From NCBI RefSeq assembly GCF_001667735.1, contig NZ_LZJN01000156.1, positions 1 to 64,000 on the forward strand: a stretch of 64,000 nt of DNA, read 5' to 3'. The stretch is from Mycobacterium sp. E183. GTDB taxonomy: Bacteria; Actinomycetota; Actinomycetes; Mycobacteriales; Mycobacteriaceae. Positions 50,071-58,593 of this stretch are shown here, one piece after another. Below the pieces are notes generated by a model that had not been told where the DNA came from, searched no databases, and saw nothing but the letters and a program-made list of their open reading frames with translations. A program made the translations under genes and the position numbers. The first letter of the stretch is position 1; every line of letters begins with the position of its first letter.

Positions 50071-51055
50071 GAAGTTCGGTGCGCCGGCCTGGCGTGCCCG
50101 TCGGACCAGCGCGACCGTGATCGGCATCGTCGCGCTGGCCGCGATCGCGTTCGCCCCGTGCCCGGCCCGGGCCGAAGCCACGGAGGCCGACAGCACGACC
50201 GACGTCACCTGCGCAAGCGCAACGCAGGCGGTACCCACGACGTGGTATTTCCCCAGCACGCCCCCGCTCGGGCTGGTCTGGTTGCAGCACGGATTCGTGG
50301 AAGGCAAGAAGGTGTGGTCCGCGTTCGGCCCCGAGCTCGCGGGCAGCGGTTACCTGGTGGTGGCCACCACCCTGTCCACCCTCAACATCTTCGGCTGCAC
50401 CGTGGAGCACCTGATCGACAACAGAGGGTTCCTGGACAACATCGCGGACGTCTTCGCGCACAAAGACGACCCGCGGGGCGCGTTGGCGACGTCGTTCGCG
50501 ACGGCGGCCGAGAAGGCCGGCCGCCCCGTCGCGCCGCTACCCGACAACATGGTGTTCGTCGGCCACTCGGCGGGCTCCGAGGCCGTCGAATACGTCGCCG
50601 AGCGCCTGCACAGCTCCTACCCGGCCGCCTTCACCCAGCTGCGCGGCGTGGTCAGCGAGGACGGCGTCAAGTCGTTCCTCGGCTCCAATACCGACGACGC
50701 GCTGGCGGGCCTCGCGGGTACGACGCTGCCGATCTACGCCACGGCGTCGCCGCATCTGCTGTGCAACTTCTTTCAACGCGGGACCAAGGCGATCGAGCGG
50801 TACTTCCCGGACCGCACGTTTCACGGGGTGAAAATCACGACCGGCGCCCACGGCGACGCACTCGGCCCGTCGTCGCCGGGTTACGAGAACCTCGTGTGTG
50901 GGCGCCCGAAGGCCGACAACGTCGCCGCGGTCTGGGGTCTGACCCGGGGCTGGATCGCCGACATGATCGCGGGAACGACCACACCCGATTTCTACCCTGG
51001 CGGAAGCTATTACACCGATCTCTTGACGGCCGGGACCATCACCACGCTGCCGTGA
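50069..51055 (+). CDS. Secreted alpha/beta-hydrolase
   Basis: 328 residues. A Sec signal (basic start, core VIGIVALAAIAFAPC, cleavage after PARA at about 34) leads to an alpha/beta-hydrolase with WLQHGFVEGKKVW (oxyanion region) and the nucleophile elbow VGHSAGSEA. The acid and His are probably in the FLGSNTDD and GAHGDALG regions. Cysteines at CASAT, FGCTV, LLCNF and LVCGRP may form disulfides. Lipase/esterase-like; substrate unknown. ATG at 50069, possibly under an AT-rich operator. Confidence 0.83.
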   Translation: MKFGAPAWRARRTSATVIGIVALAAIAFAPCPARAEATEADSTTDVTCASATQAVPTTWYFPSTPPLGLVWLQHGFVEGKKVWSAFGPELAGSGYLVVATTLSTLNIFGCTVEHLIDNRGFLDNIADVFAHKDDPRGALATSFATAAEKAGRPVAPLPDNMVFVGHSAGSEAVEYVAERLHSSYPAAFTQLRGVVSEDGVKSFLGSNTDDALAGLAGTTLPIYATASPHLLCNFFQRGTKAIERYFPDRTFHGVKITTGAHGDALGPSSPGYENLVCGRPKADNVAAVWGLTRGWIADMIAGTTTPDFYPGGSYYTDLLTAGTITTLP

Positions 51056-51152
51056 CGAGTCTGCGCACCGGTCGAGCGGTGAGCGGTCCGTCCGGCCGAC
51101 GCGTCGCGGGTGACCACCTCGACGAACGACCGTGAATCCACTGCCCGGTCTC

Positions 51153-51830
51153 CTATTCCGCGTCCCTGCCATGCCGGCTTCGCCGGTAGGCGCGGGCGCG
51201 CAGATCGGCGAGCCAGCGCGGGCGCAGGCTCACGCCGGGTGGCGTGTTGATCACGGGATCGAATGACACGTCGGCCGCCGGTTCGGGATCGACGGCCCCG
51301 GTCAGCGTGAGCCGGCCCAGCGGCGTGAAATCCCCACTGCCACAGGCTTGGTCGAGCGAGACCTCGATGCTGTCGTGCTCGAGGCGGTCGCGCACGCCGT
51401 CCAGCGACAGGCCGGGACCGTCGATCTTGCTGACGATCCGGGCCCTGAGCCACCAATTGGCTCCCCGGTAGTGCAGCGGCATCAGGGTGGTCAGCGTCTG
51501 ATCGCTCCACGAGATGGCAGGGCGCAGCGCGAGTGCCCGGGACAGCAGCCCCGAGCCCGAGGAGACGACCAGGATGTCCCACGGCCCGGTCCCCTGCGGC
51601 GGTGTGACCCGGAAAGCCAGGCCGATGAAGTCAGGCAAGGCCCCGGGCGTGCCACTGGCCTTCGACACCCGGGCGACAACCTCGGACGACGAAATGGGCA
51701 GCCCCTGGCCGGCCGGGGCGACCCGTTCGATGAAGCCCTCCGCCAGAACCCCGATCGGATGAAACAACCGTTTGCCCCGGATGGCGGAGCCCCACTGGAA
51801 GGGCAGTGCGACAAGATCGGAAACGCTCAC
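51153..51830 (-). CDS. Hypothetical protein, catalase-fold-like ('phosphodiesterase' in some annotations)
   Basis: 225 residues. I cannot assign a function. The central FIGLAFRVTPPQGTGPWDILVVSSGSG resembles the strand pattern of small catalase-like haem proteins (LALRFxxPxGxxWDL), but the haem-ligand tyrosine and distal His motifs are not obvious. No signal or membrane helix. Homologues in mycobacteria are sometimes named phosphodiesterase without proof. ATG at 51830; alone on the minus strand. Confidence 0.6.
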   Translation of the reverse strand: MSVSDLVALPFQWGSAIRGKRLFHPIGVLAEGFIERVAPAGQGLPISSSEVVARVSKASGTPGALPDFIGLAFRVTPPQGTGPWDILVVSSGSGLLSRALALRPAISWSDQTLTTLMPLHYRGANWWLRARIVSKIDGPGLSLDGVRDRLEHDSIEVSLDQACGSGDFTPLGRLTLTGAVDPEPAADVSFDPVINTPPGVSLRPRWLADLRARAYRRSRHGRDAE

Positions 51831-51944
51831 CGGCGGCGGGTTCCCCTTTCCCCGCGTCGGAAACGCGCCGGTGCGACGTCGATTCCCCAGGGCTCCGCCC
51901 GGGTGTTTGGGTTTCAGCGGCGCGTCGGCAGATGCCGGACCGGT

Positions 51945-52676
51945 TTACGCGGGCACCCGCAGGCCGACCATGTGCGGTTCCCCGGGTGGTTGCGGCTGCT
52001 GGTTTTGCGCCCGGCCGTCGATGTAGACCTGCTGCATGACCGCCTGCCACGACTCCATCTCGGGCACCGATCCCCACATCCCTTCGAAAAGCCCGACGAT
52101 CACGGCCGCGTTGTCGTCGGTCAGGGCATAGACCGGTCCACCGAAGTCACGACTGTCGACGGCCACGTCGGCGATGATGAACCGCCCTTCGCTGACGGAG
52201 GTGATCGATCCGCACCGCTGGCCGACCGATCGACGAAACTGGCACACCGGCAGCCCCGGCTGCGCACGCAGGCCCGGGGAAGACTTCAGTTGCCGGCCGG
52301 TCGGCAACTGGTCCGAGGCGGTCACGTCGGGGCCGAGCGCGATGACTTCGTACTCGACGGGCGACATCGCGCGACTCGCCGCCACGTCGTCGGCGGCCTG
52401 GCGACGGGCGAGCACGACCTTGCCCACCGGGTTTCCGTCGTGGTCGGTGACGTCCGACTCCCCGTTACCGCATTGACCGCTGGTCACCGCGACCCGCAGC
52501 CGGGGCTCGACCAACCCCACCATGCACACGGCCCCGCCTTGGCGGATCTCCATACCGGGAAAGGCCGTGACGGCCGGGGTGGCCGTCGCGGGGGCCGGGT
52601 AGCCGACCACCGTTATCGCAATCGTGAAGGCGAAGGCGATCGCCACGCGAGTGTTTCGCCCGCTGGCCATTTCCAT
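51945..52676 (-). CDS. Secreted trypsin-like protein with degenerate catalytic residues
   Basis: 243 residues: a signal peptide (VAIAFAFTIAITVVG, cleavage near TATA) then a chymotrypsin-like beta-barrel. The usual TAxHC block is TSGQC here (His replaced by Gln) and the GDSGGP block reads RDFGGPV (catalytic Ser replaced by Phe). Cysteine pairs (VCMVG/GQCG and VCQF/QRCGS) are kept. It is therefore probably a non-catalytic relative of secreted mycobacterial serine proteases. ATG at 52676. Downstream of the crt regulator, on its strand. Confidence 0.72.
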   Translation of the reverse strand: MEMASGRNTRVAIAFAFTIAITVVGYPAPATATPAVTAFPGMEIRQGGAVCMVGLVEPRLRVAVTSGQCGNGESDVTDHDGNPVGKVVLARRQAADDVAASRAMSPVEYEVIALGPDVTASDQLPTGRQLKSSPGLRAQPGLPVCQFRRSVGQRCGSITSVSEGRFIIADVAVDSRDFGGPVYALTDDNAAVIVGLFEGMWGSVPEMESWQAVMQQVYIDGRAQNQQPQPPGEPHMVGLRVPA

Positions 52677-52803
52677 TGGGCCCCACCACCCCTCATGTCC
52701 GTCCGAGGGATTTTTGTCGGACACTTGAGTTGAGTCGCGTATACCCGCGGGCAACGGCGCCAAACGGCCCCAAGCGCCCGGGCGGACGCGGCGAAGTCGC
52801 CGA

Positions 52804-53298
52804 TCACTCCTGGGGCACTGCGAGTTCGCCCTGGAATCGTTGCATGGCGTCGATGACCGCACCGAGCACACGATGCGCTGCCATCAGGTCGGCGTCGGGT
52901 AACTCTTCGAGGGCGACCCGGCTGTGGGCATCGAGCGGACTGAAGAACGACCGGGCGGTGGCCAGGCCGGATTCCCCGTGGCGCAGGATGACCTTGCGGC
53001 GGTCATCGGGGTGGGAATCGCGCCGGATGTGGCCCGAGTCGATCAACCGATCCACCAGGTAGGTGATCGCCGAACCGGACAGCCCCATCCGATGACTGAG
53101 GTCGCCCGAGGTCATCGGCCTCCCCGCGGCTTCTGCCACCATGATGTACATCAATGCACGGAAGTCATTGGGCCGCAGACGATGTAACATCGCGAATTGC
53201 CGACCGATCTGGTCGGATTCGGTCGATATCTCCCGCAGATCGGCCGAGATCAGCGACTCCAGCACATCGCGGCGCAGGCGCTGCTCTTCAGCTTCCAT
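52804..53298 (-). CDS. MarR-family regulator divergent from the carotenoid operon (CrtR-like)
   Basis: 164 residues. The winged helix is visible: FRALMYIMVAEAAGRPMTSGDLSHRMGLSGSAITYLVDRLIDSGHIRRDSHPDDRRKVIL (as successive pieces), typical MarR. It is divergent from crtE, the arrangement of CrtR in Corynebacterium glutamicum, a MarR repressor of crt genes relieved by geranylgeranyl-PP. That role is inferred. ATG at 53298 lies nine bases after a TATGCT -10, giving a nearly leaderless mRNA. AT-rich boxes occur at 53342 and 53436. Confidence 0.85.
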   Translation of the reverse strand: MEAEEQRLRRDVLESLISADLREISTESDQIGRQFAMLHRLRPNDFRALMYIMVAEAAGRPMTSGDLSHRMGLSGSAITYLVDRLIDSGHIRRDSHPDDRRKVILRHGESGLATARSFFSPLDAHSRVALEELPDADLMAAHRVLGAVIDAMQRFQGELAVPQE

Positions 53299-53609
53299 AA
53301 CAAAGTGAGCATATCCCTGAACCGGCACACAGTTCAGTTCGTTAATGGTTAATTGATTGAAATGGACCTCCGGCGACGATGGCACAGGGGACGAGACGTG
53401 ACCACGACTGGCGAACCGAGGACAATTTCAGTAAGTTAATGTTTAAGTTATTGAAGGTGATGGGTAAGTCGTCCGAGGTTGGGAAGGGCTGATCGGAGCG
53501 GGATCGCGGCGACGGCATGGGCCGGTTCTTCGCCTCCGAACAGCGGAGATGGCGGCGCGTGTTTGAGCCGTCCCGACCTGGGAATGCCAAGCCGTCCAGG
53601 AGGGAGCGC
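53299..53609. promoter_or_regulatory. Divergent marR/crtE control region with two TTAAT-type boxes
   Basis: 311 bases without a gene. Box 1 (53342-53362) reads TTAATGG TTAATTG ATTGAAA; box 2 (53436-53456) reads TTAATGT TTAAGTT ATTGAAG. Both consist of three 7-base units and start 94 bases apart. Box 1 lies just upstream of the marR promoter (-10 TATGCT); box 2 contains the -10-like TAAGTT (53444-53449) directed at crtE. They are candidate operators of the MarR protein. The GC-rich rest up to 53609 ends in an excellent ribosome site, AGGAGGGA (53598-53605). Confidence 0.65.
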
Positions 53610-54740
53610 GTGGCCAAGATGGGTGCTTTGTCGTTGACACCCGCCACCGAGTCGCCGGCAGCTGCGGCGGACTGGCCGGGCACCGCCCCCTTCGACGAGT
53701 GGCGCTCGAGCGTGCGGAACGGCGTGCTCGCCCTCCTCTGCGACTTCGTCGAACCCCGGCGCTCCCAGTTGGACGACACCCGCGTCGACGCCGCCGGCGA
53801 CATCCTGATGGCGTTCGCGTCTGGCGGCAAGTGTCTGCGGTCGACCTTCATGTACTTGGGGTGGCTCTGCGGTGCCGCGCCCGACCGGGCGGCGCTGCGG
53901 GCGGCGGCCAGTTTCGAGCTGCTGCACGTATTCGCGCTGCTGCAGGACGACGTCATGGACGGTTCGGCCGAACGGCGGGGGCGCCCGTCGGCACACCTGC
54001 AATTTTCCCAATGGCACCGCGCGCGCGGGCTGTCCGGCTCGTCGGCGCGGTTCGGCGAATCGGCCGCCATCCTGCTGGGTGACCTCTGCCTGATCTGGTC
54101 GGAGCAGATGCTGCGCGAGAGCGGTGTCGATGCCCGTCGGTTGCAGCGCGCCTGGCCGCGCTACGACACGATGCGCACCGAGCTTGCGCTGGGCCAGTTC
54201 GCCGACCTGGTGAGCGATGTCCGGCGCATGCCTACCCTGGATGCCGTGCTGGACGTGGCCCGCCGCAAGTCGGGCAACTACACCGTGCGGCGGCCGTTGG
54301 AGATCGGCGCGGCGATGTCCGATTGCGACGATCGGACGCTGAGCCGACTCGGCCGGTACGGCGCCGCCATCGGGGAAGCCTTTCAGCTTCGCGACGACGT
54401 GCTCGGCGTCTTCGGCTCGCCGGCGATCACCGGGAAGCCGGCCGCCGGAGACCTGTTGGAGCGCAAGGCAACCAGCCTCGTGGTGACCGCCCACCAGCTC
54501 GCCGATGCGTCCACCCGGGCCGAACTGACCGAACTGATGAACGGCCACGCCCTCGACGGTGAAGCGCTCGATCGATGCAAAACGCTGATCGTGGGGACGG
54601 GGGCGGTCCAGCTGATCGAGCAGATGATCAGCGACCGGGTCGCGGCCGCGCGCGAACACCTCGACGACGCCTCGATCGACGGACCCGTTCGCACCGCGCT
54701 GGAGGAAATGGCGACCGCCTGCACGGATCGCGCCGAATGA
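53610..54740 (+). CDS. crtE: Geranylgeranyl diphosphate synthase
   Basis: Prenyltransferase making C20 GGPP, the carotenoid precursor. The 376 residues show the first aspartate-rich motif DDVMD (113-117) and the second, RDDVLGVFG (261-269; DDxxG variant usual in actinobacterial CrtE). KSGNYTVRRPLEIGA and SGGKCLRS bind diphosphate. The GTG at 53610 is chosen because AGGAGGGA precedes it by four bases; the frame opens at 53517 but that part is not conserved. First gene of the crt operon; crtI follows after 27 bases. Confidence 0.93.
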   Translation: MAKMGALSLTPATESPAAAADWPGTAPFDEWRSSVRNGVLALLCDFVEPRRSQLDDTRVDAAGDILMAFASGGKCLRSTFMYLGWLCGAAPDRAALRAAASFELLHVFALLQDDVMDGSAERRGRPSAHLQFSQWHRARGLSGSSARFGESAAILLGDLCLIWSEQMLRESGVDARRLQRAWPRYDTMRTELALGQFADLVSDVRRMPTLDAVLDVARRKSGNYTVRRPLEIGAAMSDCDDRTLSRLGRYGAAIGEAFQLRDDVLGVFGSPAITGKPAAGDLLERKATSLVVTAHQLADASTRAELTELMNGHALDGEALDRCKTLIVGTGAVQLIEQMISDRVAAAREHLDDASIDGPVRTALEEMATACTDRAE

Positions 54741-54767
54741 GCGACGCAAGTTTGGGAGCATGCTGAC

Positions 54768-56300
54768 ATGCGGACCATCGAAGGACGCAGCGAGCGCGTC
54801 GTGGTGATCGGGGCCGGCCTGGCCGGTCTGTCCGCCGCGCTGCATCTGGCCGGCCGTGGACGCGCGGTCACGGTGGTGGAACGCCACCCCTGGCCGGGGG
54901 GGCGCGCCGGCCGCCTCGACGTCGACGGCTATCGAATCGACACCGGGCCGACGGTGCTCACGATGCCGGACATCATCGACGAGACTTTCGCGGCCGCCGG
55001 CCAGAGCCGGTCGGGCCGGCTGGAATTGCTGCCGCTTGACCCGGCCTACCGGGCGGTGTTCGCCGACGGCAGCGCGCTCGACGTGCACACCGACCCCGAC
55101 CGGATGACCACCGCCATTGCAGAGTTCGCCGGATCCGGGCAGGCAGCGGGCTACCGGCGGCTGCGCGAGTGGCTGCAGCGGTTGTACCGGATCGAATTCG
55201 ACGGGTTCATCGCCGCCAACTTCGACTCCCCGCTGTCGTTGCTCACGCCGCAGTTGGCGCGGCTGACGGCGATCGGCGGCTTCCGCAAGTGGGATCGCGT
55301 AGTGAAGCGGCATATCAGCGACCCCCGGCTGCAACGGGTCTTCACGTTCCAATCCCTGTACGCGGGCGTGGCGCCGCGGAACGCCCTGGCCGTGTACGCG
55401 GTCATCGCCTACATGGACACCGTCGCGGGCGTGTTCTTCCCGCGCGGCGGGGTTCGCGCGCTTCCCGACGCACTGGCCGCGGCCGCCGCCGATGCGGGGG
55501 TCGAATTCCGTTACAACGCCACCGTTACCGGGCTCGACCGCGCCGCCGGACGGGTCAGGGCCGTGCTGACGGATCGCCTGGACCCCATCGCGTGCGACGC
55601 GGTGGTGCTGACCACCGAACTGCCGCAGACCTATGAACTGTTGGGCCGCACACCGCGCCGCCCCGTGCGGCTGCGGCCGGCGCCTTCGGCGGTCGTGGCC
55701 CACCTGGGCTCCCGCCGCGTCGCCTCCGACGCGGCCCATCACACGATCCTGTTCGGCGATTCCTGGGATCAGACCTTCACCGACATCATCCGCGACGGCC
55801 GCCTGATGCGGGATCCCTCGCTGCTGGTCACCCGCCCGACGGCGAGCGACCCCGCCCTGGCCCCGGACGGGCACGACCTGCTGTACGTGCTCGCCCCCGC
55901 GCCGAACCTGGATCGCGGGCCCATCGACTGGGACACCGTCGGGGCGCGTTATGTCGACACCCTGATCGACGAGGTCGCGGCGCGGCTACTGCCCGGGTTG
56001 GCCGAGGACGCAACGGTATTGGACACCGTCACGCCCGCGGACTGGGCGCGTCAGGGCATGGCGGCGGGCAGCCCCTTCGCGCTGGCCCACACCTTCGGGC
56101 AGACGGGCCCCTTCCGGCCGGCCAACATGGTGCGCGGCGTCGAAAACGCGGTGCTGGCCGGCTCGTCAACCGTGCCCGGCGTCGGCGTCCCCACCACGCT
56201 GATCTCGGGTCGGCTAGCCGCCGACCGCGTCACCGGCCCCAGCGCCGGCCGAGCCAACCGGATGACGACGCACCACGACATGAGGGCCGGGCTGACATGA
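54768..56300 (+). CDS. crtI: Phytoene desaturase
   Basis: FAD enzyme introducing four double bonds into phytoene to give lycopene. The 510 residues begin with the FAD-binding VVVIGAGLAGLSAALHL, have the GGRAG motif, and end with the CrtI signature LTHHTFGQTGPFRP-type stretch (HTFGQTGPFRPANM) and VPGVGVPTTLISG. Overlaps crtB (ATGA). ATG at 54768. Confidence 0.95.
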   Translation: MRTIEGRSERVVVIGAGLAGLSAALHLAGRGRAVTVVERHPWPGGRAGRLDVDGYRIDTGPTVLTMPDIIDETFAAAGQSRSGRLELLPLDPAYRAVFADGSALDVHTDPDRMTTAIAEFAGSGQAAGYRRLREWLQRLYRIEFDGFIAANFDSPLSLLTPQLARLTAIGGFRKWDRVVKRHISDPRLQRVFTFQSLYAGVAPRNALAVYAVIAYMDTVAGVFFPRGGVRALPDALAAAAADAGVEFRYNATVTGLDRAAGRVRAVLTDRLDPIACDAVVLTTELPQTYELLGRTPRRPVRLRPAPSAVVAHLGSRRVASDAAHHTILFGDSWDQTFTDIIRDGRLMRDPSLLVTRPTASDPALAPDGHDLLYVLAPAPNLDRGPIDWDTVGARYVDTLIDEVAARLLPGLAEDATVLDTVTPADWARQGMAAGSPFALAHTFGQTGPFRPANMVRGVENAVLAGSSTVPGVGVPTTLISGRLAADRVTGPSAGRANRMTTHHDMRAGLT

Positions 56301-57253
56301 TTCGCAGCGAATTGGACGCGGCCGGGATCGACGATCCGCGCCTGCGCGAGGGTTATCGGCGCTGCCGCGAACTCAACGCCGCGCACGGCCGCACCTTCTT
56401 CTTGGCCACCCGCCTGCTGGCGCCCGACCAACGTCCGGCCGTGCACGCCCTCTACGGTTTCGCGCGCTATGCCGACGACATCCTCGACGACCTCGACCCC
56501 GGGCTGAGCGCCGACGTCCGCGGCATGCGGTTGCAGCAACTCGCCGACCAATTCTTCTCCGGCGGAGACCATCTGGACGACCCCGTGCTCGCCGCGGTCA
56601 CCCACACCGCCCGCCGCTACCGCATCGGCACCGAGCTGTTCGACGACTTCCTGGCGTCGATGCGGATGGACCTGACGGTCACCGATTATCCCGACCGCGG
56701 TGCGCTCAACCTATACATGCGTGGATCCGCCGAAGCCATTGGCCTGCAGGTTCTTCCGGTCCTGGGCACCGTGGCGCCGGTCGAGGAGACCGCGCCCTAC
56801 GCCGCGGCGCTGGGTAGGGCGTTTCAGCTCACCAACTTCCTGCGCGACGTCGACGAAGACCTGTTGCGGCAGCGGGTCTACCTGCCGGCCGACGAGCTCG
56901 CCGCACACGGTGTGGATCGCGAGCTGCTGACCTGGTGTCACCGCAAGCGCCGCACCGACCCGCGGGTGCGCGAGGCGCTCGCCGCCCAGCACGAGATCAC
57001 CCGCGAGACTTACCGATTCGCGGCCGCCGGCATCGGCATGCTGAGCCCGCGGTCGCGACCGTGCGTGGCGACCGCGGCGGCGCTGTACTCCGAAATCCTG
57101 GACCGCATCGAAGAGAGCGATTTCGCGGTGTTCAATCACCGGGCCACGGTCGGCAGAGCCCGACGGCTGCAGGTCGCCGGCATCGGGCTGATACGGTCGT
57201 GGCGGGCGCGCAGTAGTTCGCCCGGCGTTGCCGATGCCCCGGGGGCCGCATGA
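56297..57253 (+). CDS. crtB: Phytoene synthase
   Basis: Joins two GGPP to phytoene. The 318 residues show the two aspartate motifs YADDILDDLD (58-67) and FLRDVDED (181-188), plus YCRxxA-equivalent MRGSAEAIGLQVL. Start ATG at 56297 overlaps crtI, and the stop overlaps crtYc. Length is typical. Confidence 0.95.
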   Translation: MIRSELDAAGIDDPRLREGYRRCRELNAAHGRTFFLATRLLAPDQRPAVHALYGFARYADDILDDLDPGLSADVRGMRLQQLADQFFSGGDHLDDPVLAAVTHTARRYRIGTELFDDFLASMRMDLTVTDYPDRGALNLYMRGSAEAIGLQVLPVLGTVAPVEETAPYAAALGRAFQLTNFLRDVDEDLLRQRVYLPADELAAHGVDRELLTWCHRKRRTDPRVREALAAQHEITRETYRFAAAGIGMLSPRSRPCVATAAALYSEILDRIEESDFAVFNHRATVGRARRLQVAGIGLIRSWRARSSSPGVADAPGAA

Positions 57254-57573
57254 CCGATCGCTGGCAGTATCTTCTGGTCCTCGCCGCATGCCTGGCGATC
57301 ACCGCGCCCCTGGAGTTCTTCGGCCCCGGCGTCTACCGGCAATGGCGGCGGCTGGTGAAGGCCGTTCTGCCCGTGGCCGTGGCGTTTTTGGTCTGGGACG
57401 AGATCGCCATCGCCGCGCACGTGTGGACGTACAACGGCGAATACATCACCGGCCTGGACATCCCGTTCCGGGTGCCGATCGAAGAGGTGCTGTTCTTCAT
57501 CGTCATTCCGATCTGCGCGCTGCTCACCTACAACGCCGTGAGCACCATCCTGGGCAGGGTCAACCGGCGGTGA
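57250..57573 (+). CDS. crtYc: Lycopene cyclase subunit CrtYc
   Basis: 107 residues with three membrane helices. Half of the heterodimeric actinobacterial lycopene beta-cyclase. The conserved PxE(E/D) motif appears as VPIEEVLFF. It is the first of two paralogous subunits; start ATG overlaps crtB and the stop overlaps crtYd (GTGA). Confidence 0.93.
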   Translation: MTDRWQYLLVLAACLAITAPLEFFGPGVYRQWRRLVKAVLPVAVAFLVWDEIAIAAHVWTYNGEYITGLDIPFRVPIEEVLFFIVIPICALLTYNAVSTILGRVNRR

Positions 57574-57881
57574 GCGGCCTGGGTTATACCGTTCCGGCCG
57601 TCGCATCGGTATTCGCCGTGTGCGCACTGGAATTGGCGGTGTTGCGCACCGGGCTCTTCCGACGGCCGGCGTACTGGCTGTCGATGCTGATCATTCTCGG
57701 GTTCCAGGTTCCGGTCGACGGATGGCTGACCAAGCTCAGTTCCCCCATCGTCAGCTACGACCCCCGCCACATCACCGGCCTGCGCGTCCCTTTCGACATC
57801 CCGGTCGAGGATTTCTTGTTCGGCTTCGCACTCGCCACCGCGGTGCTGCTGGGATGGGAACGCCAACGTGCGCGTCGGTGA
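57570..57881 (+). CDS. crtYd: Lycopene cyclase subunit CrtYd
   Basis: 103 residues, three helices, with PxE(E/D) as IPVEDFLFGF. Pairs with CrtYc to close both ends of lycopene to beta-carotene. GTG at 57570 overlaps the crtYc stop; its 3' end overlaps the methyltransferase by 14 bases. Confidence 0.92.
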   Translation: MSGLGYTVPAVASVFAVCALELAVLRTGLFRRPAYWLSMLIILGFQVPVDGWLTKLSSPIVSYDPRHITGLRVPFDIPVEDFLFGFALATAVLLGWERQRARR

Positions 57882-58593
57882 AGCCGGCCCGACCCCCGGC
57901 GAACTGTCGGCCGCCTTCGACGCCGGAGCGGCGGCGTACGACGGGCTGGTGGGTGCCAGCCCCGGCTATCACAACCAATTGCTTCTCTCCGCCCGCCGCA
58001 TGCGAATACGTGACCGCGGCAAGGGCTTACGCCTGCTCGACGCCGGCTGTGGCACGGGCGCGTCGACGGCCGCGCTGCTGGCCGTCGCCCCGGAGGCCGA
58101 GATCGTCGCCGTCGACGCGTCGCGGGGCATGCTCGACGCTGCGGCCGCGAAGGCCTGGCCCCGGTCGGTGCGATTCGTGCACACCCCCGTCGAGCAACTG
58201 GCCGAGCACGGGATCACCGGGCCGTTCGACGGAATTCTGGCCGCCTACCTGATCCGCAACCTCGCCGACCGGGACGGCCAATTGCGGAAACTCCGGGCCC
58301 TGCTGCGACCCGGTGCCACACTCGCGGTGCACGAGTACTCGGTGCGCGACTCCCCCGCCGCCACCGGAATCTGGCACGCCGTGTGCTGGGGCATCATCAT
58401 TCCCGCCGGATGGTGGCGCACCCGCGACGCGGCGCTGTACCGCTACCTGTGGCGCAGCGTGCTCGAGTTCGACGGCGCGGCCCGATTCCGGGACCGCCTC
58501 GCCGACGCGGGCTTCACCGCCGTGCACAGCGAAACGATGCCGGGCTGGGAGGCCAACATCGTGCACACCTTCCTGGCGGACGCGCCGCTATGA
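57868..58593 (+). CDS. crtT: CrtT-like SAM methyltransferase in the carotenoid operon
   Basis: 241 residues with motif I LLDAGCGTGASTAAL and a UbiE-like fold. In Streptomyces griseus crtT sits between crtY and crtU of the isorenieratene cluster, the same place as here; its exact substrate is unsettled. GTG at 57868 overlaps crtYd by 14 bases and the stop overlaps crtU (ATGA), so it is clearly part of the operon. Confidence 0.82.
   Translation: MRVGEAGPTPGELSAAFDAGAAAYDGLVGASPGYHNQLLLSARRMRIRDRGKGLRLLDAGCGTGASTAALLAVAPEAEIVAVDASRGMLDAAAAKAWPRSVRFVHTPVEQLAEHGITGPFDGILAAYLIRNLADRDGQLRKLRALLRPGATLAVHEYSVRDSPAATGIWHAVCWGIIIPAGWWRTRDAALYRYLWRSVLEFDGAARFRDRLADAGFTAVHSETMPGWEANIVHTFLADAPL

Noticed and set aside
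52804..53385. Longer MarR form starting at 53385
   Set aside because: It would include AT-rich box 1 as coding sequence; the ATG at 53298 has a good -10 just upstream.
53448..55874. 808-codon open frame antisense to crtE and crtI
   Set aside because: Runs across two confidently assigned genes and the MarR boxes; low-complexity Arg/Gly/Gln composition.
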